This document shows positions 17,321 through 28,637 of a DNA stretch of 64,000 nucleotides, one piece after another; the first letter of the stretch is position 1, and the number at the start of each line of letters is the position of its first letter. Source of the DNA: Vibrio mexicanus (GTDB lineage Bacteria > Pseudomonadota > Gammaproteobacteria > Enterobacterales > Vibrionaceae); NCBI RefSeq assembly GCF_001012815.1, contig NZ_JYJP01000144.1:1-64000 (forward strand), read 5' to 3'. Both the position numbers and the translations under genes were made by a program. Under the pieces are notes generated by a model that saw nothing but the letters and a program-made list of their open reading frames with translations, made no database searches and had not been told where the DNA came from.

Positions 17321-18289
17321 ATGATTCAACGAGTGAAAACGAAATTGATGGAAGCACCAACGCCAATGGCGGGGCTGGCATTGGGAATCGCGAGCTTAGG
17401 CTGGTGTTGGGAAAACCTAGTGGATCTTAATGGCTATGGACAGTGGGTGAGTGCTGCAATCTCGAGCATTCTATTGATGATTCTTGCAGTGAAGTTTTTA
17501 CTTCATCGACACATGTTAAAAGAAGATCTTGCTCATCCTGTGGTTGGCAGTGTTGTACCGACGTTTGCGATGGCCGTGATGATCATATCGAACTCTATCG
17601 GCCAGATAAGCCCCATTGCTGGGGATGTGATTTGGCTTTGTGCGGTATTTTTGCACGTCACGTTTTTAGTGAGCTTTTTATACCACCGAGCCCAAAATTT
17701 CGAGCTGCATCATTTGGTCCCAAGTTGGTTTGTTCCACCTGTCGGAATCGTAGTGGCTAATGTCTCTTATTCGGGTAATCCAGCGTTGGAGATGATTGCG
17801 AATGGTGCTCTTATCTTCGGCATGCTCGCCTATGCCATCATGTTGCCTTTAATGATTTATCGCTTCATGTTTTCTGAGCAAATTCCAGATACGGCAAAAC
17901 CGACAATGGCGATCATGGCTGCCCCTGCAAGTCTGACTCTTGCTGGGTACTTATCCATGTCTGCTGAGCCTTCACCAGTTCTGATCGGGCTTTTGTTTGG
18001 TATTGCCGTGTTGATGACGATGATTATCTATCTTGCTTTTGTCCGTCTACTGAGGTTGCCATTTAGTGCAGGATACGCCGCATTTACGTTTCCTATGGTG
18101 ATTGGTGCGACGGCGCTATTTAAATTAACCGATTGGATGACAGAAATTGGTATGGCGTCTAAATACATCAATCAAGTCCAAACTCTGGCGGTAGTCGAAT
18201 TGGTGATCGCTACGGCTTTGGTGACATACGTTGGTATTTGTTATCTCTACTTTTATTGGCCAAATCGAGCAGTAATGCATCACGCGTAG
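17321..18289 (+). CDS. TDT-family (TehA/SLAC1-like) membrane transporter
   Basis: 322 residues with about ten hydrophobic segments. The family hallmark TPMAGLALGIASLGWCWEN is near the N-terminus, with PPVGIVVANVSYSG in the middle. Members export or conduct anions such as tellurite, sulfite, malate or chloride; substrate cannot be assigned. A LysR gene is divergent. No frame problem. Confidence 0.85.
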   Translation: MIQRVKTKLMEAPTPMAGLALGIASLGWCWENLVDLNGYGQWVSAAISSILLMILAVKFLLHRHMLKEDLAHPVVGSVVPTFAMAVMIISNSIGQISPIAGDVIWLCAVFLHVTFLVSFLYHRAQNFELHHLVPSWFVPPVGIVVANVSYSGNPALEMIANGALIFGMLAYAIMLPLMIYRFMFSEQIPDTAKPTMAIMAAPASLTLAGYLSMSAEPSPVLIGLLFGIAVLMTMIIYLAFVRLLRLPFSAGYAAFTFPMVIGATALFKLTDWMTEIGMASKYINQVQTLAVVELVIATALVTYVGICYLYFYWPNRAVMHHA

Positions 18290-18381
18290 AATTTCATAAC
18301 GCAGTTGGTTTATAACACTGAATTCAGGGAATTAGTTGTGCTAATCTGACTGCATTAGCGCTGATTCTAGACGAGTGAATT

Positions 18382-21300
18382 TTGTTTACTGTTTATCATT
18401 CCAACAAAGTCGACACCCTTAAAATTCTATTGGTTCATATAATTAAAACTGAACCGTTGAGTAATCCATTTGAGAAAGAGCAAATCTTGGTGCAAAGCCC
18501 AGGTATGTCTCAGTGGCTTAAAATGGAACTGGCGAAAGAATTTGGTGTAGCAGCTAACATTGATTTTCCGCTTCCAGCGACCTTCATTTGGGAGATGTTC
18601 ACTCGAGTTTTACCCGATGTGCCGAAACGAAGTGCCTTCAACAAGGAGGCGATGACGTGGAAGCTGATGTTGATTCTGCCCAAGTTGTTGGATCAGGAAG
18701 CATTTACTCCTCTCAATACCTATTTAGCAGACGATCAAGACTCATCCAAGCTTTATCAACTGTGTGAAAAAATCGCCGATATTTTCGATGGCTACTTGGT
18801 GTATCGCCCTGAGTGGATTGCTAGCTGGGAGCAAGGTATTGAAGTGACCGAAATCGGTGATGAGCATCCTTGGCAACCTATTCTATGGCAGTCGTTGTAT
18901 GAGGCGATTGTTGGACATGGGCACTCTCACTATCATCGTGCCAACCTTTACGACAGCTTTATTGAGGCATTAGCCAAGGGCAAGTCGATATCAATAAGCT
19001 GCCTCATCGACTGTTCATTTTTGGTATTTCATCTCTGCCACCACGCTATATGGAAGCGTTAAAAGCGTTGGGTGAGCATATTGATGTTCATTTGATGTTT
19101 ACCAACCCTTGTCAGCACTACTGGGGTGATATTCGAGATAGAAAATACTTAGCCCGCCTTGAAAGTCAGAAGCACAAACGATTTGTGCTGAGTGATCAAG
19201 GTGTCGAGTTTGAGAGTGAAGTGTCGCCACTCAAAGGCGGCATTGAAGACAATGCGGCTGAAGATGAGCTGCATACTCAGCATGCAGTAGGAAACAGTTT
19301 ACTGGCTTCCATGGGTAAACTAGGACGAGACAATCTCTACTTGCTGTCACAATCGGAAAGTGAAGAGCACGATTTCTTTATTGATAACGAGAGGGCGTCA
19401 CTGCTTGAGCAGATTCAAGCGGACATACTCAATCTCGAAGAGCATCAAGACGACAGCATTCTCGATTCTAGCCACCACAAACAGACCATCGATGCTCAAG
19501 ACCGCTCTCTGACGCTGCATGCCTGCCACAGCCCTATGCGTGAAGTGGAAGTGCTGCATGACCAGTTATTGGCGATGTTTGATGCCGACCCAAGTTTGAA
19601 ACCGCGCGACATCATTGTGATGGTCGCCGATATCAATGCTTACAGCCCAGCGATACAAGCGGTATTTGGTAATGCGCCAGGTGAGCGTTTTATCCCGTAC
19701 TCAATTTCAGATAGAACTGCTGACCAAGAGAGCCCAATTTTGGCGGCGTTCATGCAATTGGTTCAACTGCCGACTAGTCGCTGCCTAGCTTCCGAGTTGT
19801 TGGAGCTGCTTGAAACCCCGTCCATTATGGCAAGATTTGAGATATCTGAAGATGAATTTGCCACCGCCAAACACTGGTGGAAGAGTCGAGCATTCGTTGG
19901 GGGCTCGATGAAACCACCGCAGAGCAGTTCGGGCTGCCTGCCAGTCAGCAAAATACCTGGCAATTCGGCATCTCGCGTATGCTTCTTGGCTACTCGATTT
20001 CTGGCAGTGACGATAGCCTTTACCTGCAAGGTGATGTGCCACTTGCACCTTACAATGAAGTTCAAGGCATGAGCGCTGAACTGGCGGGAAAACTGGCGCA
20101 CTTTATTGAGAAGATAAGCTCTATCATCGCAAGCTTGCCCAATCGCAAACGATCGATGAATGGCGCGAGGTGCTCTCTAACCTATTGGAAGATTTCTTTA
20201 GCGTTGAGCTGGAGGGAGAGCTGGTGGTTAAGTCGATCAGAGATTGCCTGTCGAACTTAAAAGATCAGCTTGTCGACGCGCATTTTGAGCAGTCGTTAGC
20301 ACCATCGATCATCAGTCAATATCTCGACAGCAAGTTGTCTGGCGCTCGAATTAGCCAGAGATTCTTAGCGGGGCAAGTGAACTTCTGTACCTTGATGCCG
20401 ATGCGCTCAATCCCATTTAAAACCGTTTGTTTGCTGGGCATGAATGATGGTGTATACCCTCGCTCCATGCCGACTGAAGGTTTTGATTTGATGACAGGTC
20501 GCGTAAGGCCGGGCGATCGTTCTCGTCGAGATGATGACCGTTACCTGTTCTTAGAAGCTCTGTTATCTGCGCAGCAATGTTTATACATCAGCTATGTTGG
20601 CCGTTCGATTCAAGACAACACTGAGCGCGTACCATCAGTATTGGTGTCCGAACTGATGGAGTATTGTCAGCAAAACTACTGTTTGCAGGGCGAACAAAAT
20701 CTGGGTGTTGATGAGTCAGGTAAGCGCCTGCTGAGTCATATTAAGTTTTCTCATGCCATGGTGCCGTTTAGCCCACTGGCGTTCCGTGAAGCCGGTGGCA
20801 GTTATGCCAAAGAGTGGTTACCAGCATTGAGTGCGCAGGGACAAGAAGTCTCGGATATGGAATCTATCGAAGAGAGAACGATGAATCCGTCGGCTTCTGA
20901 TGAGGAGCCTCAAACATTAAGCGATTACCTACTTGATGCCACATTCCCGATAGAGCTTGATTTGGTTGAGTTGCAGAGATTTTGGCGTCTTCCTGTTCAA
21001 TACTTTTACAACCGACGTTTGAAGGTGGTGTTCGAGCCGCCACAAGCGGTCATGCAAGATGACGAGCCATTCATACTCAATGGTCTAGAAAGTTATCAAC
21101 TGCGCGATCAGCTTTTAGATGAGCTACTCAGCGCGCAACGTTCTGGTCAAAACGATACTGCTCTTGTGTTTGAACAGTTTGTGAAGCATCAACGTGCTCA
21201 GGGTAAATTACCGGTTGGCGCATTTGGTGATTTAGAGTTTGAGACCAACCGCGTACAAGCAGAACAGATTGCTCAAGAGCTTGGATTTATCTGTGCCAGC

Positions 21301-21891
21301 CCTCAAGATGATATCGATATCAATCTAAGCATCGACGTTCTTGGTGAGGGTAAAACGGTTCATCTCGTCGGCTGGCTGACGCAGAATTATCAACCGGGGT
21401 TGGTGAGATATCGCAGCGGCAAAGTGCGCTCGCAAGATTACCTTTCCGCTTGGATTGACCACCTAGCCATGTCCGCCTCGGGTCATTTAAAGACGACGCA
21501 TATCCTTGGTTACGATCGCAAGGAAGGCGTGGTACATCTTATCTATCCACCATTGGAATCTTCTGACTACGCGAAAGGTTTACTCAGTGAGCTCGTACGC
21601 CTGTTTTATCAGGGTATGAATGAACCTCTGGCTTATTTCCCAAGAACCGCTTTAGCGGGTGTAGAAGCGGGCTTTAGCCGAGGAAAATGGGTGGATGACG
21701 AAGAGAAGTGCTTCAAGAAAATGGAAGGTGCTTTTAACGATGGTTATATGATGAGTGGTGAAGGCAGCGATCCTTATATTGCACGCGTTTGGTCGCAATG
21801 GAATGATGAGCTGGCCGCACAATCTCGCACTTTAACCGGCCTTGTTCTTCAAACGCCAAGACTCAACGCAAAGAGCGCCTTCGATGATTAG
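18382..21891 (+). CDS. recC: RecBCD subunit RecC (three frame breaks)
   Basis: RecC recognises Chi and holds the RecBCD helicase-nuclease together. Start is TTG 18382 (MFTVYHSNKVDTLK); an in-frame stop two codons earlier rules out anything upstream. Family motifs include LVQSPGMSQWLKMELAKEFG, RISQRFLAG, CTLMPMRSIPFK, LLGMNDGVYPR and GDRSRRDDDRYLF. Three single-base losses, each in a G pair (near 18984, 19876 and 20113), split the frame; restoring a G at each gives one 1170-residue protein close to the family length. All domains are otherwise present, so sequencing error is far likelier than a pseudogene. Confidence 0.93.
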
Positions 21892-22319
21892 GCTATTAAA
21901 GATGATTTTAAAAGGGATGGTACTAAAAAGGGAATTAAAGTGGCCGCCAGTAAATCATTATAGTGTAGGGCGTTCGCTGTACGGCCACAGGTCAGAGGGA
22001 CCATTATTTGGGTAATGTCGCTTAAAGCAAGTGACATGAAATTCTTTCGGTTACTTGGTAACTCGTGGCAGGAATACTAGCGACTTGTTAATTACGTATC
22101 CGTGAGAAAGATCTCACAACCCTCGAATGTTTCAGCAGATGCTGATAGAAGATGAATTTTTTCAGGGCGGATCACGTTCCCCAAAAAACAAACTGTGAAC
22201 TGGTCCTAACTTTACGGGCATGAGCCCAATGACATTTTAAGATTTACGTATTTCGCTTAGGCGGAACTCGTACAAAATATGAGCTTTCTAGCAAATAGAA
22301 CTTCAAGGTCAGAGCGAAT
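21892..22319 (+). other. recC-recB spacer with a series of hairpins
   Basis: 428 bp without a credible ORF. Inverted repeats in order: GTGGCCG/CGGCCAC (21940-21946, 21982-21988); GGTC/GACC (21990-22002); ATGTCGCTT/AAGTGACAT with a 5-nt loop and one G-T pair (22015-22037); GTTAC/GTAAC (22050-22062); GTGAGA/TCTCAC with a 4-nt loop (22102-22117); TCAGC/GCTGA (22132-22145); GGGC/GCCC (22216-22227). None is followed by a clear T-run. It could be a structured RNA, a leader of recB, or a decayed gene. Confidence 0.5.
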
Positions 22320-25300
22320 ATGACAGCGGCAACGCAACTAAATACCATGACTTTCCCACTTAATGGCGCAAGGCTAATTGAAGCGTCTGCAGGGACAGGT
22401 AAAACCTTTACGATTGCAGGTTTATATCTGCGTTTGCTGTTGGGCCACGGGGATGATCAAACTAAGCATCAACAGCCGCTAACGGTGGATCAGATTCTTG
22501 TTGTGACGTTTACCGAGGCGGCGACTGCCGAGCTGCGAGATCGTATTCGTGCGCGAATTCATGATGCGAGGATCGCCTTTGCACGTGGCGTTAGCAGTGA
22601 TCCGGTTATTCAACCACTGCTTGAAGAAGTAAAAGATCATCCAGCGGCGGCTTCTATTTTGCTCAATGCAGAAAGGCAGATGGATGAAGCGGCTGTTTAC
22701 ACCATTCACGGCTTTTGCCAGCGTATGCTCACGCAAAATGCGTTTGAGTCGGGCAGTCGATTTAATAATGAATTCGTGACCGATGAAAGTCACTTGAAAG
22801 CTCAAGTGGCCGCTGATTATTGGCGTCGAAACTTCTATTCGCTGCCGTTAGCTCTTGCATCAGAAGTGCGAAACTTATGGGCAAGCCCAGCGGCATTATT
22901 ATCCGATATTGGCCATTACCTAACGGGCGCGCCGTTAACCCTGTCGGTTGAGGCAATGTCCGGTGATCTCAATGATTTGCACCAGACAAACCTTTCGGCC
23001 ATCGATGAGCTAAAAGCTCAGTGGAATGCGGTTAGTGATGAGCTTGAAGCTTTGATTTCGCAGTCTGATGTTAACAAACGTAGCTACACCAAAAAGTCAC
23101 TGCCTAACTGGTTAGAAGAGGTGTCGTTGTGGGCGCAATCTCCTACCAATGGCTATGGTTTTCCGGACAAGTTAGAGAAATTTAGCCAAAGCGTTTTAAT
23201 AGAGAAAACGCCAAAGGGTACCCCGCCTCAGCATGAGATTTTCACCGCTATTGAAACCTTTCTTACCAACCCTATCAGCTTGAAAGCACCTTTGATGGCT
23301 CACGCGATTGAACACTGCCGAGCCATGCTGGCACAAGCGAAAAGCCAGAAACAGTGGCTGTCGTTTGATGATCTTCTTACGCAACTATCCGCTTCGATTG
23401 ATATCGATGAACAGAGCCTACTCATGGATCGCATACGCACCTTGTATCCGGTTGCGATGATTGATGAGTTCCAAGATACCGATCCACTGCAATACAGCAT
23501 TTTTAGCCGCATCTATCTTGATCATCCGAATGTGGCCTATTCATGATCGGTGACCCCAAGCAGGCCATTTACGGATTTCGTGGTGCGGATATCTTCACCT
23601 ACATCAAGGCTAGAAATCAGGTTAAGGCGCATTACACCCTTGGTACTAACTGGCGTTCCAGTGCTGATATGGTTGAGAGTGTGAACCAAGTTTTTGCCAC
23701 GCCACAAAGTCCATTTATCTACGATAGCGACATTCCTTTCTTACCTGTGAGCCCGAGCCCGAATGCAGACAAAAGAAGTTGGCAATTGAACGGCCAGGCT
23801 CAACCCGCGTTAACGTATTGGTTGCAAGAAGCAGAAGACAAACCGCTACCGAAAGGGGAATATCTCGTTGAGATGGCAAACGCGACGGCGAGCCAGATTC
23901 AAACCATCTTGACCGCCTCTGCTCAAGGTCAGGCGACCCTTATCAATGGTGACAAGACTGCGCCGATTGAAGCGGGAGATATTGCAGTTCTGGTTCGAAC
24001 TGGTAGTGAAGGGCGCATGGTCAAACAAGCCCTCGCAGAACAAGGTATTGCCAGCGTTTATCTGTCAAACCGCGATAGTGTGTTTACTAGCTCGATAGCT
24101 CAAGATGTTCAGCGCTTACTGCAAGCAGTATTAACACCAGACAACGATCGTTCGCTGCGAGCTTGTTTAGCTTCAGAGTTATTCGCTCTGGATGCGTATG
24201 CCTTAGACCTACTCAATAATGATGAAGTTGTCTGGGATAACGCCGTCAATGAGTTTAAAGAGTATCGAAAGCTGTGGGTGAGCCGTGGCGTGCTGCCAAT
24301 GCTGCGCTCGGTAATGAGTAAACGACACATCGCTGAACGTCTATTGCGTTCGCAAAATGGCGAACGTGTACTGACTGATCTTATGCATATTGGCGAGCTA
24401 CTTCAGCAAGCGACACAAGACCTCGATAGCGATCATGGCTTACTGCGTTGGCTGGCAGAAACTATCAGCGATGCTGAGCAAGGTTTAGGCGGCGATGATC
24501 AGATCCAACGCCTGGAGTCGGAAAGAAATCTGGTACAGATCGTTACTATTCATAAGTCAAAAGGCTTGGAGTACGATCTCGTCTTCTTACCTTTCGTGTT
24601 TAGTCACAGAGCGGCCAGTGAAGCGAAATATTACGATGCTGACTCGGATCAAACTATTCTCGACATCACCGCGAGTGATCAAGCCCTAGCGCAAGCGGAT
24701 AAAGAGCGCTTGGCTGAAGATCTTCGACTGATTTATGTAGCTTTAACGCGTGCCGTTTATGGCTGTTTTGTTGGTGCATCGCCGCTTAGAAATGGGCGTT
24801 CTACCAAAGAGCCGACAGGTGTCCATTTGAGTGCGATGGGTTACTTGCTGCAAGACGGTCAAGAGGGTGGGATCAATGATTTGACCAAAGCCATTGAAGC
24901 GCAAACATCCAATAATCCTGCAGCTGTGTTGGAGAGTGCTCCTGAGCTAACTCAGGAGAGATATCAAGCGCCGCAATCGGCGATAGGTCCTTTGTCTGCC
25001 AAGCAGCTTGCTAATAGTATTGATCGTCAGTGGCGAATCACCAGTTACTCCGGTTTGATTAAACAAGGCGCTCATTCTCATTATGATGCGACTCAAGAGT
25101 TAACCGGGTTTGACATCGATTCGGTAGGTGAAGATCAAGAGGAATCGCTTGAGTTTATTGAGCCTGAAAAGACGATCTTTACTTTTCCCCGTGGTGCCAA
25201 TCCCGGAACTTTCCTTCATACACTGTTCGAGGAAGTTGAGTTTACTGAGCCTGCGGGTAGTGACTCTAACTTGGCGATTATCACAGAGCTGTTAGAACGC

Positions 25301-25972
25301 GAACAGCTTGATGAGGCTTGGTTACCAGTGTTAGTCAAGCTGGTGGATACGGTGTTAAGCACCCCGCTAACCACTCCTGCAAGCACGCATACTAATCAAT
25401 CAAGTCGTGCTAGTAGTAAGCAGAGCCCGATATTGCTTAACCAGAAAGGGCCAGCCCAGCGTTTGGTCGAAATGGAATTCCTATTGCCGATTGAAGTGCT
25501 TGCGTCGTCTAGCTTAAACCGCGTGATTCAAAAGCATGACCCACTTTCTGCCAAAGCAGGGGATCTTGGATTCCAGACGGTGCAAGGCATGCTTAAAGGT
25601 TTCATTGATTTGGTGTTTGAGCATGAAGGTAAGTATTACGTTCTCGACTGGAAATCGAATCACCTAGGCGATGAGGTCCATGCTTATCATGGTGAAGCAT
25701 TAAAAGCGGCCATGGCTGATCATCGTTATGACTTGCAATATCAAATTTACGCGTTGGCGCTGCACCGTTTCTTACGCAGTCGATTGGCTGACTATAGCTA
25801 TGAGCAACATTTTGGCGGTGTCTATTATCTCTTCTTACGCGGTATGGATGGCGAATCCGACCACGGAGTTTTCTCTGCCAAACCGACACAAGAGTTTTTA
25901 CGCGATATGGATTACCTAATTGATGGAAAGCCAGTTGAAAACCAAAGTGACAATCAAGGCAGATGGAGCTAG
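22320..25972 (+). CDS. recB: RecBCD subunit RecB (one frame break)
   Basis: RecB supplies the 3'-5' helicase and the nuclease. Walker A is EASAGTGKTFTIAG; the UvrD-type motifs include TFTEAATAELRDR, MIDEFQDTDPLQY and IVTIHKSKGLEYDLVF; the C-terminal nuclease shows VLDWKSNHLG. One T is missing in the run at 23540-23541, between VAY and MIGDPKQAIYGFRGAD; repair yields 1217 residues, normal for the family. recD follows after about 80 bp. Confidence 0.95.
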
Positions 25973-25993
25973 GACTGTAATGCGTTTATCTAA

Positions 25994-26054
25994 TAATGGG
26001 TTGTTTATTGATGAGGCTGTTTATTAATGGGACTGTTTTCTAATGGGAACTAAC
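25994..26054 (+). repeat. Imperfect 16-bp tandem repeat before recD
   Basis: Units TAATGGGTTGTTTAT, TGATGAGGCTGTTTAT, TAATGGGACTGTTTTC and TAATGGGAACTAAC follow one another (25994, 26009, 26025, 26041). The last abuts the recD start and supplies the GGGA used as ribosome site. Confidence 0.6.
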
Positions 26055-28196
26055 ATGTTTACGCTGTTACAGCTTTTAGTGGAAAAAGGCGCAATTAGGC
26101 AGCTCGATTATCAGTTTGCCCGCTTTATTGCTTCCCAAGCAAAGCAAAATCAAGATGAGATTGGCTTCATTGCAGCAGCGTTAAGTCAGCAACTTAGTCA
26201 CGGTCATATCTGCTTGCAACTCAATACACCAGATCAAGCTTATCATTCTCAAGTGTTCGCAGCTGGGTTAGCCAATCAGTTGGGTTTGTTTGGAGAAAGT
26301 GCCGAACCATGGATTGAACGCCTCGCCAAAGTTGACTGGATGCATTTGCTTGAACAAAGCGAATTGGTGCGTAAAACAAACGGCTTTGATGGCAATAGCA
26401 CTCAAGTTGGTGCGTTACCTATGGTGTTTGATGGGAAGAGGCTCTACCTGCAGCGGTACTGGTTTTATGAAGTGGCATTGGCGGCTCGAATCGGAGAGCT
26501 TGCCCAGCCCGTCGAATTGACCAGTGAGAGTATTTCTGAACTCACAGCGCTTCTTAACCATCTATTTAAGCGTAGCTATCACTTTCTGTTTAATGCACTC
26601 AAGCAACTGGGTTCGGATACCAGCGAAATTCAGCGTCAGCAATTGGTATTGGATCACCTTGACGTGGTTAATACTGACCCCCTTGATTGGCCAGCAATCA
26701 ATCAGGCGCTAATCAGTGCAACAAGAGTGGACGATCTCGAGGTGCTAGAACAGTTAGTGCCGCAGTCGGCGTGTGTTAACTGGCAAAAGGTGGCGGCCTC
26801 AGTGGCGCTGACTCGTCGGTTTGCCGTCATTTCTGGTGGGCCAGGTACGGGTAAAACGACCACAGTAACGAAACTTCTTGCCGCGCTGATTACGCAAAGT
26901 CAGCAAGCGGGAAGCTCCCCAATTATTAAGTTGGTGGCTCCAACGGGTAAAGCTGCTGCTCGCTTAACCGAATCCATTGGTGCGGCGGTTGAAGCCTTGC
27001 CAGTATCGCCGGAGCTCAAAGCTGCGATACCGACCGATTCGAGTACCTTACATCGATTGTTAGGCGCGATCCCGGGGAGTGTCGAGTTTAGACATCATCA
27101 AGATAACCCTTTGCATCTGGATATCTTAGTCGTTGACGAAGCCTCAATGGTAGATCTATCGATGATGTATAAGCTGGTGGAAGCCTTGCCGAAAAATGCT
27201 CGCCTTATCTTACTCGGTGATAAAGACCAGTTATCTTCGGTAGAGGCGGGTGCAGTGTTAGGTGATATTTGCTCATTTTCACAGTATGGCTACAGCGCTA
27301 ACCAGTCGAGCCAAGTGGCCTCGCTGACCGGTTTTACTCAACTGATGAATCAAAAGCGTCATGTGAATAGCCCAATCGCGGATAGCTTGTGTATGCTGCA
27401 AAAGAGTTACCGTTTTGACGCGCGCTCAGGAATCGGTCAACTAGCGAAAGCGGTAAACATGGGGCAAGTTAGCCAGCTTGAAAAAGTGTGGCAAAGTGGC
27501 TTTGCTGATATTGAGCACTACCCGCTTAGCAGCCAGAACTATAACCACATGTTGCAAACGTTGGTCAAAGAGTATGGGTTTTATCTTAAGCGTTTGGATG
27601 AGGTAGTCACCAATCCTGAAACTCAGAATCCAGAAACACAGCGAGAGCGGGCAAAAGCGGCGCTAAAACTGTTTGGTCGCTGCCGGTTGCTTTGTGCGAT
27701 TCGCGAAGGGGATTTTGGTGTAGCTGGTCTAAATAGCAGAGTGGAGCGAGCACTTTCTGCGAGAAAGTTGATTCGAACTCAAGACGAGCTTTGGTATCAC
27801 GGCAGGCCAATTATGGTAACGCGCAATGATCACGGCTTGGGTTTGTATAATGGTGATATTGGTTTGTGTATGCGTGACAGTGAAGATCCAGAGCAGCGTT
27901 TGAAGGTGTTCTTCGAGTTACCAGACGGTAGCGTTAAGGCAATTTTGCCGAGCCGAGTGCCAGAGCACGAAACTGGGTACGCGATGACCATACACAAATC
28001 TCAGGGCAGTGAATTCGATTTTACTTTGATGTTGTTACCGGCTGAGTTTACGCCAATCTTGACCAAAGAGTTGATTTACACAGGGATCACTCGTGCGAAG
28101 AAGCGGTTAGTGTTATACGCGGATATGAATGTGTTAAAGCGTGGTGTGAGAGTGAAAACGCAGCGAATCAGTGGTTTGGTTGAGCGATTGAGCTGA
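26055..28196 (+). CDS. recD: RecBCD subunit RecD
   Basis: RecD is the 5'-3' helicase motor of RecBCD. Walker A is SGGPGTGKTTTVTKLL, Walker B LDILVVDEASMVDLS; further SF1B motifs are LLGDKDQLSSVEAGAVLGD and YAMTIHKSQGSEFDF near the end. About 713 residues from ATG 26055 (MFTLLQLLVEKG), chosen for its spacing from GGGA; an in-frame ATG lies at 26043. It is longer than the E. coli protein, mainly in the N-terminal domain. No frame break. Confidence 0.95.
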   Translation: MFTLLQLLVEKGAIRQLDYQFARFIASQAKQNQDEIGFIAAALSQQLSHGHICLQLNTPDQAYHSQVFAAGLANQLGLFGESAEPWIERLAKVDWMHLLEQSELVRKTNGFDGNSTQVGALPMVFDGKRLYLQRYWFYEVALAARIGELAQPVELTSESISELTALLNHLFKRSYHFLFNALKQLGSDTSEIQRQQLVLDHLDVVNTDPLDWPAINQALISATRVDDLEVLEQLVPQSACVNWQKVAASVALTRRFAVISGGPGTGKTTTVTKLLAALITQSQQAGSSPIIKLVAPTGKAAARLTESIGAAVEALPVSPELKAAIPTDSSTLHRLLGAIPGSVEFRHHQDNPLHLDILVVDEASMVDLSMMYKLVEALPKNARLILLGDKDQLSSVEAGAVLGDICSFSQYGYSANQSSQVASLTGFTQLMNQKRHVNSPIADSLCMLQKSYRFDARSGIGQLAKAVNMGQVSQLEKVWQSGFADIEHYPLSSQNYNHMLQTLVKEYGFYLKRLDEVVTNPETQNPETQRERAKAALKLFGRCRLLCAIREGDFGVAGLNSRVERALSARKLIRTQDELWYHGRPIMVTRNDHGLGLYNGDIGLCMRDSEDPEQRLKVFFELPDGSVKAILPSRVPEHETGYAMTIHKSQGSEFDFTLMLLPAEFTPILTKELIYTGITRAKKRLVLYADMNVLKRGVRVKTQRISGLVERLS

Positions 28197-28248
28197 TTAG
28201 GGGAGTGAAGGTAAGTCCCATCCATGGAGACTTGGCAAAGGTATCCGC

Positions 28249-28428
28249 TTAGTTGATTGCATCTGAAAATGAGATACTGCGAATTTTATAGCGAATTTGA
28301 TAGTTCAAAATAAACGCTTTTAAGCCTTCATTGACTGGAAAGACACAGTGGACGTCCAGTCCTTCTAAGAAATGGTTATCAGCCATATCCCAAAAGCTTT
28401 GTACCGAATTACAGATGACGGTTCTCAT
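28249..28428 (-). CDS. Small hypothetical protein, 59 residues
   Basis: ATG 28428 opens a 59-codon frame ending TAA 28249. The product starts MRTVICNSVQSFWDMADNHF and contains LEGLDVHCVFPVNEGLKAF and NYQIRYKIRSISFSDAIN. Composition is protein-like, with balanced charged and aromatic residues. It lies between convergent recD and argA, read in the argA direction. There is only a weak AAGAG upstream. I do not recognise the family; the frame extends a few codons upstream without another start. Confidence 0.55.
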   Translation of the reverse strand: MRTVICNSVQSFWDMADNHFLEGLDVHCVFPVNEGLKAFILNYQIRYKIRSISFSDAIN

Positions 28429-28522
28429 AGACTTTTTGCTCTTATCGACTTGTTTTAGTGTTTAAGGCAATCCATGCGGGCCCAACTGAGTTAGGCAAAG
28501 AGTCCAATGACCCCGAAAGGCA

Positions 28523-28541
28523 GCTCCTCAAGCTGAGGAGC
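28523..28541. repeat. Perfect 8-bp hairpin between argA and the 59-residue ORF
   Basis: GCTCCTCA/TGAGGAGC with loop AGC. No T-run on either side, so it is not a standard terminator. It lies 95 bp before the small gene and 97 bp after argA. Confidence 0.6.
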
Positions 28542-28637
28542 GTGAATATTAACCAATATCTCATACCATTAAAAGTAAATATTGCTCTAAATATTATGAA
28601 ACTGGTTTTATTTTGTTTTATAAGTGAGATTTTCGGG

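Noticed and set aside
23540..23546. Programmed ribosomal frameshifting in recB and other split genes
   Set aside because: No slippery heptamer with a downstream structure was evident, and the breaks fall in many unrelated families not known to use it.
18382..25972. recB and recC as pseudogenes
   Set aside because: Each break is one base, domains are complete, recD is intact, and unrelated genes show the same error type.
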